Assembly: GCA_025964055.1 (NCBI GenBank)
Contig: JAOPZP010000593.1
Span: 1 to 10,224, forward strand
Direction of reading: 5' to 3'
DNA from: Conexibacter sp.
GTDB lineage: Bacteria > Actinomycetota > Thermoleophilia > Solirubrobacterales > Solirubrobacteraceae
DNA: 10,224 bases
Shown in pieces: positions 1 to 9,400 of this stretch. Numbering within the stretch: the first letter of the stretch is position 1; every line of letters starts with the position of its first letter. Under the pieces are notes generated by a model. The model did no database searches. It had not been told where the DNA came from and saw only the letters and a list, made by a program, of their open reading frames with translations. The position numbers and the translations under genes were made by a program.

Positions 1-1
1 G

Positions 2-391
2 CTCACGGTCGCGTACGGCGCCGCCCCGCCGCTGAGCGTCGGCCGGCCGGCACGCGTCCGTGGCGGCGTCCGCGTCCGCGTCACCTGCCCGGCGATCCGC
101 CGCGCCGGCTGCCACGGCAGCGTCACCGTGCTGCTGCAGATCCTGTTCGCCCGAACGCCGCTGCGGCTCGGGCGCGCGGTGCTGCGGCTGGAGCGCGGCC
201 AGCACCGCGAGCTGCGCATCGCAGTGCCCCGGACGGCGCGCCGCCGGTGGAACCGCGCGCCCGCGTGGCGCCTGCGCACGATCAGCGTGATCCGCGCCCC
301 CACGGGCGTGCAGGACCGGACTTGGAGCGCTGGGGCGGCCTTGACGCCCGCCGCGCAGCACGGCGACGACGAGGGACGAGCGGACAGATGA
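2..391 (+). CDS. 3' end of a secreted-type hypothetical protein (5' end outside window)
   Basis: The frame is open from the left edge and ends at TGA 389-391, giving at least 129 residues. G/C-biased third positions support this frame over the other two. The visible part reads as a small beta-rich module: a VRVRVTCP strand, then GCHGSVTVLL, then a G-R-A-V-L-R-L-E-R-G segment and a basic stretch (TARRRW). Two cysteines flank the first loop (VTCP…AGCHG) and could form a disulfide. The last ~25 residues are hydrophilic and probably disordered. Modules with this CP…GCxG layout are, from memory, common as terminal domains of secreted actinobacterial (notably Solirubrobacterales) proteins; I know of no assigned function. 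Internal ATGs such as 128 would give a shorter product, but the homogeneous frame to the left edge argues for a longer upstream gene. Its stop overlaps the next start by four bases, so the two are probably co-transcribed. No function is assigned. Confidence 0.8.
   Translation, partial: LTVAYGAAPPLSVGRPARVRGGVRVRVTCPAIRRAGCHGSVTVLLQILFARTPLRLGRAVLRLERGQHRELRIAVPRTARRRWNRAPAWRLRTISVIRAPTGVQDRTWSAGAALTPAAQHGDDEGRADR
371..391 (+). promoter_or_regulatory. Weak Shine-Dalgarno region and ATGA stop/start overlap
   Basis: The upstream gene ends in TGA (389-391) inside the ATG (388-390) of the giant gene, giving an ATGA overlap. A purine-rich GAGGGACGAG lies at 371-380; its best anti-SD match (GAGG/GGGA) is 11-13 bases from the ATG, slightly far. 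Start-stop overlaps of this kind are known to allow translational coupling by terminating ribosomes. No separate promoter is evident between the genes. The alternative ATG at 397 has GAGG only three bases upstream, too close to be a good site, which favours 388. Confidence 0.6.
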
Positions 392-468
392 GGACCATGC
401 GACGGTGGCTGATCGCGGCGATGATGGCGGCCTGCTGGGCCACCACGACGACCGCCACGGCCGGCGCC
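388..468 (+). other. Sec-type signal peptide (residues 1-27)
   Basis: The N-terminus has a short basic region (R2, R5, R6), a hydrophobic core from W7 to about A18 (LIAAMMAAC), a Thr/Ala-rich c-region and an A25-G26-A27 cleavage motif before Q28. A proline-rich linker follows at once (residues 30-43), as is usual before the first folded domain of exported proteins. C16 in M-A-A-C weakly resembles a lipobox, but position -3 is Met and the hydrophobic stretch before it is short, so signal peptidase I cleavage is preferred over a lipoprotein. No twin-arginine motif with the required context is seen: R5-R6 is followed by WLI rather than x-F/L-K. Confidence 0.85.
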
Positions 469-3400
469 CAGACGCCGGTCCCCCCGCCCCCGCCGGTCAC
501 ACCGGCCGCGCCGGCCAACGACGCGTTCGCCTCCGCGCTCGAGCTCTCCGCCGCGACGCCCGAACGCACCGGCACCGTGGCCGGTGCGACGTTCGAAGCC
601 GGCGAGCCGAACGCGCTCGCCTACTACGCGACAGGGTCGCTCTGGTTCACCTACACCAGCCCGACGACCCGGACGGTCGTGTTCGGCACCTGCGGCTCCA
701 CGAACTACCCGGACCTCCAGGCCTACACCGGCAGCGCGCTCGCGTCGCTCGTCCCGGTCGACGTCGACTACTTGGACCAGTACTGCAACGGTGGCACGGA
801 GTACGGGCTCGCGGCCCAGGCCGGGGTCACCTACCGCATCCAGCTGACCACCTACGGCCAGGCGCCGAGCGACACCTACAAGCTGAGCGTCGACCCGCCC
901 GCGCCCAACGACCACGCCGAGGGCGCGACCTCGATCAGCGACGGCGGCAGCTACGCCGGGCTCAACACGACGGCGACCGCCGACCCCGGCGAGCCCGACC
1001 ACGCGGGCCAGCCCGCGCAGCACTCCGTCTGGTTCGCGACCGACGGCCAGGCGGGCGTCCCGCTCGTCGTCGCGGCGTGCGCGTCGGCGTTCGACACGCG
1101 CCTGGGGTCCTACGTCGGCGGCTACGGCGCCCTGCAGGAGCTGGGCTCCAACGACGACAGCACGGCCTGCGGCGCGACCGCCACCACGAGCCTCTTCCGG
1201 GTGACGCCGGCAGCGAACGGCCGGGTCCTCGTCGCGCTGGACGGGAAGTCCGGCGCGACCGGCCGCTACGTCGTGAGCACCCTGCACAACGACGACCGCC
1301 GTGGCGCAACCCCGTTCACCGGCTGGGCGTGGGGCTCCAACCGGTACGCGACGCACGAAACCGGCGAGCCGGCGCACGCCGGCGTCGTCGGCGACGGCTC
1401 GGTCTGGTACCGGATGCACGTCTCCACCGGCCAGCGCGTGCGGCTCACGACCTGCTCGGCCTTCAGCACGTCCACGGTCGACACGATCCTCGCGGCCTAC
1501 CTCGACGACGGCACGACGCTGACGCCGATCGCGTCCAACGACGACGACCTGGGCTGCGCGAGCGGCGGCAGCCGCCTGAACTTCTCCGCGGCGTCCACGG
1601 GGACGATCCTCATCGCCGTCGACAGCAAGAACGGCGCCGGCAACTTCACGCTGTCGCAGGAGTACGCGCCCGCCAACGACGACCGTGCCGCCGCGTCCTC
1701 GATGTACCAGGGCTTCAGCTCGTGGTCGGGATCGAACGTCGGCGCGTCCAAGGAGGCCGGCGAGCCCGACCACGCCGGCAACGCCGGCGGCGCCTCGGTC
1801 TGGTACTCGTGGCGGCCGATCGCCGGCCACCCCGGCCTGACCGTCTGCGGCGCGCCGGGGTCCTCCGGCCTCACCACCCCCTTGCTGGGCGTCTACACCG
1901 GGACCGGCACGCAGCCCGTCGCCTCGGCCGCGGCGTCTGCCGCAGGCAGCTGCGCCCACGTCTCGTTCACCGCTGACGGCACGACCAGCTACCTGATCGC
2001 GGTCGATGGGCGCGACGGCGCGACGGGCTCCTTCTCGGTGACCACCTCGCCGGGCAACGACGACTTCTCCGCGGCGCAGCTCTACGACGGTACGTCGAGC
2101 TTCTACTCCTACGGGACCACGGTCGGGGCCACCGCGGAGCCGGACGAGCCGGCGCACGGCGCCGGCCCGGCCAAGCAGTCGGTCTGGTATCGCTTCAACG
2201 CCACGGACGCCTCGCCCGCCGCCCTGGCGTTCCAAGCGTGCGGGGCAACGTCGACCGGCGGCCTGACGCTGGCCGTCCACCGCGGCACGTCGCTGAGCAC
2301 GCTCACCCCGGTGGCGTCCGGCAGCTCCACCGGCACCGGCTGCGCGCGCGTGCGCTGGACCCGCGCCGAGCGCGTCAACGAGACGTACTGGTTCGCCGTC
2401 GACAGCGGTACCGCCGCGGCACAAGGCTTCTACCTGTACTCGGCGACGGTCCCGGCCAACGACGACTTCGCCAACGCGCAGTCGATCGGGATCGGCTACT
2501 CCACCTACGGCAGCACCCCGTTCGCCTCGCGGGAGGCGGGCGAGCCCGATCACGCCGGCGCCGGTGGCACCGGGTCGCTCTGGTACACGTGGACGGCGTC
2601 GTCGACCGAGACCGTGCAGCTCGACACGTGCGGCTCGTACAACACGACGCGCTTCGACTCGGTCGTCGCGGTCTACTCCGGGACCGCGGGCGCGCTCACC
2701 GACGTCGCCCACGGCGACGACACACCCGGCTGCGGCGATGGTCATCAGCCCCGCATCACGTTCGCCGCGGTCGCCGGCACGACCTACAAGATCGCCGTCG
2801 ACGGGCACGGCGCGGCGCAGGGCGACTTCGTGCTGCGGCTGCGCGATCGCCCGGGCAACGACGACCGCGCCAACGCGTACACCATCAACTACAGCTCCGC
2901 CTTCGGGTCGCTGGACCTCGCCAGCAAGGAGGCCGGCGAGCCCGACCACGCCGGCGATGCGGGCGGCCACTCGATCTGGTGGTCGTGGACGCCGCAGGCG
3001 ACCGGTCCCGTCGTCATCGAGGCGTGCGGCTACTACGTGCCGGGCGTCGACACGCTGCTCGCCGTCTACCGGCAGGGCAGCGGCGGGACGCTGACGCCGG
3101 TCGCCGCCGACGACGACTCCGGGACATGCGCGAGCAAGGGCAGCCGCGTCACGTTCGAGGCGACCGCCGGAACGCGGTACCTGCTCGCCGTGGACGGCAA
3201 GGGCGGTGCGGTCGGCGACGTCACCGTGATGCTGCCGCCGGCCAACGACCACCTGGCCGGCGCCGATGCGCACCTCGACCAGGACGCGTTCGACGCCTAT
3301 TCGGACCTCTCGCGGGCGACCGCCGAGACCGGGGAGCCCGCCCACGGCGGCACCGCCGCCCACCGGAGCGTCTGGTACGCGTGGAAGCCCACGCGCAGCG

Positions 3401-6400
3401 ACTACGCGAGCGTCGACACCTGCGGGTCGAGCGGTCGCGTCGCGGTCTACACCGGCGCGGCCATCGACGCGCTGGAGCCCGTGACGCAGCAGGCCGGCAG
3501 TGCGTGCCCGTCCGGGCAGAGCGGCCACCGCGCCCGGTTCCAGGTCACGGCCGGCACGACGTACCGGATCGCGGTCGACGACGAGGGCACCGGCTTCTAC
3601 TACCCCCACCTGGTGGCGCGCATGGCGCCGCTCAACGACCGCTTCGCCGCGGCGACCGACCTCGGCAGCACCGCCACGAACTTCGTCTTCGGCACGACGC
3701 TCGACGCGAGCGTCGAGCCCGGCGAGCCCGACCACGCGCTCGCAGGCGGCGGCGCGTCGGTCTGGTACCGCTGGACCGCTCCGCGCTCCGCCACGCTGCG
3801 GGTGGACACCTGCGGCGGCACGTCCTACGACTCGGTGATCGCGGTCTACTCGGGCTCCGCCGTCGAGGCGCTCACGACGGTCGGCGCCAACGACGACACC
3901 GCGGGCTGCGGCGACGGGAAGTCGAGCCGCGTGCGCGTCCACGTGGACGCCGGCACGACGTACCGGATCGCGATCTCCGGTCACGGCGCCGCGACCGGTC
4001 CGTTCACGCTGACCCTCCAGCTCGGCCCGCTCAACGACGACCTGGCCGCCGCCCAGACGATCTCCGGCGGCGGCTGGAATGGCACGACGGTCGACGCGGG
4101 CGATCAGGCCGGCGAGCCCGACCACGGCGGCCTCGGCGGCGACCACTCGGTCTGGTACCAGTTCGGGGCCGGCACGGTCCGCAACGTCGAGGTCCGCGCG
4201 TGCGCCACCGGCTCAGCCCCGCGGCCAGGACTGGCGGTCTACGAGGGCACCGCGCCGGTCTCGCCGGGGAACGTCACCGCGGTGGGCACGGCGTCCAGCC
4301 TCGACGTCGACGCCAACACCCACTGCCGCGTGGTGCGGCTGCGACGCGTGTCCGGCATGCAGTACGTCGCGGTCGACGGCGATGGCCCGGGCGCCCAGGG
4401 CGCGTTCTCGCTGTCGGTCGCCATCGCGCCGGTCAACGACGACCGCGACCTGGCGACCGACCTCGGCCGAGGCTTCACCGCGGGCGGCCTCAACGTCGCG
4501 GCGACTGCCGAAGACGGAGAGCCCGCACGCACCGGCGTGGCCGCGGCCCGGTCTGTCTGGTACCGCTTCACCCCGGCGTACACCGGACCGATGACGCTCG
4601 AGACGTGTGGGGCGACGTTCGACACCGTGCTCGCCGTGTACGCGACCGGCTCGCCGGGAGGCGAGCCGACCGAGGTCGCCGCCGCCGACGACGGCTGCGG
4701 CGCCGGCTCAACCGCCAGCCGCCTGCGGTTCACGGCGCAGGCCGACACGACGTACCTGGTCGCGGTCGACGGCAAGGGCGGAGCCAGTGGCTCGTTCACG
4801 CTCGGGTTCCCGCCGCCGAACGACCTGTTCGCCGCGGCCACCGCGCTGGCCGGCGGCGACACGGCCCTGGCCGGCGGGGACCTCACCCGCGCCGGCGACG
4901 AGACCGGGGAGCCGCTCCACGCCGGCACGGCCGTGGCGCGCTCGGTCTGGTACCGCTGGATGCCGCCGCGCAGCGGCGCGGTGACCATCTCCACCTGTCT
5001 GGCCAGCAGCGTCGCCACGCGCATCGGCGTCTACGCCGGCACCGCCGTCGACGCGTTGACGCCCGTCGCCTCGGGCGGGCCGGTCGCCGGTTGCGCGGCC
5101 GGCAGGGGCGCGCGCGTCCGCATGCGCGTCGTGGCCGGCACGACCTACCGGATCGCGGTCGACGCCGACGCGGCCGGCACGTTCTCGCTGCTCGCCGCGC
5201 TCGCCCCGCTCAACGACGACCGCGCCGACGCCACCGTGCTCGGCGGCCCGGCGACGAAGGTCGGCGACACCACGTACGCCCAGGCCGAGGACGGCGAGCC
5301 GGCCCACGGCGGGCACGCCGCCGGCGCATCGGTGTGGTTCGCCTACACGCCCGATCACGACGGCTCGGTGACGGTCAAGACCTGCGCCTCCTCGTTCGAC
5401 ACCGTGCTCGGCGTCTACACCGGCACCACCGCGCTGACGCCCGTCGCGTCCGCCGACGACGGTGCCGACAGCTGTGGCTCCGGCACGCACCGCGCGTCGC
5501 TGACGTTCCCCGCGACGAGCGGCACCCGCTACCTCGTCGCGCTCGACGGACGCGACGGCGCGACCGGCGCCTACGAGCTCGCCGTCGGCTCGCCGGCCAA
5601 CGACGACTTCGACGAGGCCACCACGCTGACGGGCGCCCACGCGTCCGGCGAGGGGACGATCCTCGCGGCCACGCGCCAGAGCGGCGAGCCCACCGGGGGC
5701 TTCACCGTCCACGGTTCGATCTGGTGGAGCTGGACCGCGCCGACGACCGGCACCGCCGAGGTCAACGCCTGCGGCACGACCGCCGGCGCCGCGATGACGG
5801 TCTACCGCGGCAGCGCGCTCTCGTCGCTGACGCAGGTGGCGGCATACGCCTTCGACGGCCGCTGCGGCAGCCGGATGACGTTCCCGGCCGAGGCCGGCAC
5901 GACCTACAAGATCCAGGCCGTGGGGACGCCGACCGATGGCGGCCGCGTCCGCGTCCAGGTCAATCCGCCGTCCAACGACGCCTTCACGGGCGCCAAGGCG
6001 CTCGGCGGAACCGACGACGAGGCGGCCGACACGATCGCCGGCGCAAGCGTCGAGAGCGGCGAGCCCACCCACGGCACGGGCACTGCGCGCCGCTCGGTCT
6101 GGTACTCGTGGACCGCGCCGCAGGACGGTCGCTTCACGGTCGACACCTGCGGTTCGCCGACGCCTGCCGTGGCGGCGATCTACCGCGGTGGCGCCGTGAC
6201 GGCGCTGGAGCGCGTCGACGCCAGCGGCAAGCAGGCGACATGCTCGGCCGCTGCGCCCGGCACGTCGGCGACGATCGCCGTCGCGGCCGGCACCGTCTAC
6301 CGCATCGCGCTCGACGGCTCGGGCAACGACGCGGGCGCCACCCTCGTCCGCCTGCACCTGGCCGTCGATGACGTTCCGCCGACGACGACGTTCGACATCG

Positions 6401-9400
6401 CCCCCGGCGCGCGCACGAACGACGACCCGATCGTCTTCGCGTTCAGCGCGAACGAGAGCGCGACGTTCGAGTGCCGCCTGGACACCGCCGCGTTCGCGCC
6501 GTGTACCTCGCCGGTGTCGCGGCCCGACGTCGCCGAGGGCGATCACGTCTTCGACGTCCGCGCGACCGACGAGGCCGGAAACGTCGAGGAGGCGCCCGCC
6601 CAGAGGAGCTTCGCCGTCGACCGCACGCCGCCGGCGCTCACGATCGACGCCGAGCCGCCGGCGATCGGGCGTGACACCACGGTCGCGATCCGGTTCTCCT
6701 CGCCGGAGGCGTCCGCTGCGTTCGCGTGCTCGCGCGACGGCGCGGCGTTCGCGGCCTGCACGTCCCCGCTCACGCTCAGCGGCCTCGACGACGGGCCGGT
6801 GGCCGTCCGCGTCCGCGCCCACGACGACCTCGGGAACACGAGCGCGACCAAGGACATCGCCTTCGTCGTCGACACCAAGCCGCCGACCGCGGCCCTCGAC
6901 GGCTCGCCCGAGGCCTACACCTCGGCGACGACCGCGCACCTGACCCTGTCGGCCGACGAGAGCCCGGTGACCTACGCGTGCCGCCTGGACGAAGCGACGG
7001 CCCAGCCCTGCACCTCGCCGGTGGACCTGACCGGCCTGAGCGAAGGGGGCCACACCTTCCACGTCACGGCCACCGACGCCGCGTCCAACGTCCAGGAGGT
7101 CGCGACGACCGCGAGCTGGACGGTCGACGTCACGCCGCCCGCGACGACCGCCTCGGCGGCACCGGACGGCCCGGTCCGGACCATGCCGGCGTTCACGCTG
7201 ACCTCGTCGGAGAGCCCGGCCGCGTTCACCTGCAAGGTCGACGACGCCGACTGGGCACCCTGCATCTCGCCCTACCTGCCGTCCGGCCTGGCCGACGGCT
7301 CGCACACGATCGCCTTCCGCGCCGTCGACCGCGCCGGCAACGTCGACGCGACGCCGGATTCCCGGACGTTCACGGTCGACACGACCCCGCCGACGACGAC
7401 GCTCGACAGCGGGCCCAGCGGCGTGTCGAAGAGCCGCGCCGCGGCGTTCTCGTTCCACGCGTCGGAGGCGGTCGCGCGCTACGAGTGCGCGCTGGGCGGG
7501 GAGCCCGCTTCGTGCACCTCGCCACAGACGTACAACAACCTGACCGACGCCACGCGCACGTTCTCGGTGCGCGCCGTCGACCTCGCCGGCAACGTCGGCG
7601 ACGCGCAGGCCCGGACGTTCACCGTCGACACCACGCCGCCCACGACCACGATCACCGCCGGTCCCGACGGCTCGACCAACGACCGATCGCCGAGCTTCGG
7701 GTTCGGAGCCTCGGAGGCCGACGTCCGCTTCGAGTGCGCCTTCGACACGCCGACGTTCACCGACTGCGCATCGGACATCCGCTACAGCGACCTGCCGGAC
7801 GGCGAGCACCATCTCTCCGTCCGGGCGATCGACGCCGCCGGCAACGTCGACGCGACACCCGAGACCCGCACGCTGTACCTCGACACGGTGCCGCCGGACA
7901 CCGTCTTCGACGAGGGTCCGGCCGGCCCGGTCCACCACGGCCCGTACGTCTTCAAGTACCACGCCGACGGTGCGACGACGCTGCAGTGCCGCGTCGACGC
8001 CGAGACCGAGTGGCGCGGGTGCGCGTACTCGCCCTCGCCCGACTACCGCATCGACGAGCTGGCTCCGGGCGCCCATGTCTTCTACGTGCGCGGTGTCGAC
8101 CCGGCCGGCAACGTCGACCCGACGCCCGCCTCGCGCTCCTTCACGATCGCCGACGCCGCCCCGACGCCGACGCTGTCGGTCACGCCCGAGCACGGCCCGT
8201 CCGAGCTGCACGTCACCGCGACGGTCGGCGGCAGCGACCCCGACGGCGACACGATGGGCTACCTGGTCGATTGGGGCGACGGCACATCCACGGAGTCCGG
8301 CGTCCTGCCGCATGCGGCGCTCGGCCACACCTACCGCAAGCCCGGCACCTACGTCATCACCTACGTCGTGCGCGACGCCCACAGCCACGTGCCGGCGACG
8401 CGTACGGTCGGCGTGTCGCTGCCCGAGCCGCTGCACGCCGACGCAGGTGAGGACCTCCAGGCGTTCGCCGGTCGTCCCGTCACCCTGGACGGCGGCAACT
8501 CGCGGCCGCTGGCGGGCATCGACCGCTACCACTGGGAGTTCGGCGACGCCGCGTCCGACGAGGGCGTGACCGCGACCCACGCCTACGCGACGCCGGGCAC
8601 GTACACCGCGCGGCTGACCGTCCACGGCGGCGCGGACACCGAGTCCGACACGGTGCAGGTCGTCGTGTTGCCGGAGCCGGTGGCGCAGGGCCTGACGGTG
8701 ACGGTCAAGAGCACGAGCGGCGCGGTCATCGGCGGCGCCGACGTGGCGGTCACGCCGGCCGACGGCCCGCGCGTGAGCGCCGTCACCGACGGCCAGGGCC
8801 ACGCGACGCTCCACGGACTGGCCGATGGCACCTACTCCGTCGCGGGCTTCCGCAGCGGCTTCCGCCCGGCGCGCGCCAACGCGACGGTCGCGGGCGACCA
8901 CGGTGACGTCACGGTCACGCTGGACCCGGGCGAGATCGTCGGCACCCAGATCACGTCCAAGCCCATGACCTTGGAGGAGATCAAGGCGGCGGGGATCGAC
9001 ACCAACGACCCCGCCAACCAGCACGCGGTGACGTTCGCGGTCCACCTCGAGCTCGCCCCGTTCCTGCCGTGCTGCGATCCCGGCGGGCCGAGCACGTCGT
9101 TCGGCGGCGTGCTCACCGGCGGCGGCTTCCAGATGCCGAGCGCGCCGCCGCCGGGCCTGAGCTGCACGCCGCTGACGTGCAAGTACACGGTGGCCGGCGC
9201 GACGGTGTTCCTGACCTGGGAGCCCGGTCCCGACGGCACCCCCGAAGTGCTCTCGGCGCTGGTCATCCCGTTCAAGGCAACGTGGTTGAAGGAGTTCTAC
9301 GACGTCAAGCTCGTCGTCACCAACCTCGCCGGCGACGGGTTCGACTTCAAGGACGGCGCGGCGACGCTCACGCTGCCCCCCGGGCTCAGCCTCGCGCCGA

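Noticed and set aside
421..480. Twin-arginine signal (R5-R6)
   Set aside because: The residues after the arginine pair (WLI) do not fit the S/T-R-R-x-F-L-K consensus, so ordinary Sec export is more likely.
405..1976. Plus-strand frame 3 open reading frame near the start of the giant gene, with ATG at 405
   Set aside because: It has no signal peptide or domain, is rich in Arg and Pro, and overlaps the frame that carries the signal peptide and repeats 1-4.
2238..6371. A 4.1-kb open frame on the plus strand in frame 3
   Set aside because: It lies wholly inside the giant gene in another frame and encodes an Arg/Gly/Ala-rich, low-information sequence. Its apparent periodicity is the shadow of the PPC-like repeats.
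517..6375. CRISPR array or DNA-level tandem repeat
   Set aside because: The period of about 390 bases and the variation at synonymous and non-synonymous sites show protein-domain repeats, not short identical repeats with unique spacers.
6726..8450. Plus-strand frame 3 open reading frame across the Ig-like and PKD region
   Set aside because: It is an out-of-frame, Arg-rich reading of the Ig-like repeats; the in-frame product explains all conserved positions.
8941..9200. Zinc-binding site formed by CC…CTPLTC
   Set aside because: The spacing is not a standard zinc knuckle, the region is extracellular, and two disulfides explain four cysteines more simply. It is kept only as an open question in the findings.
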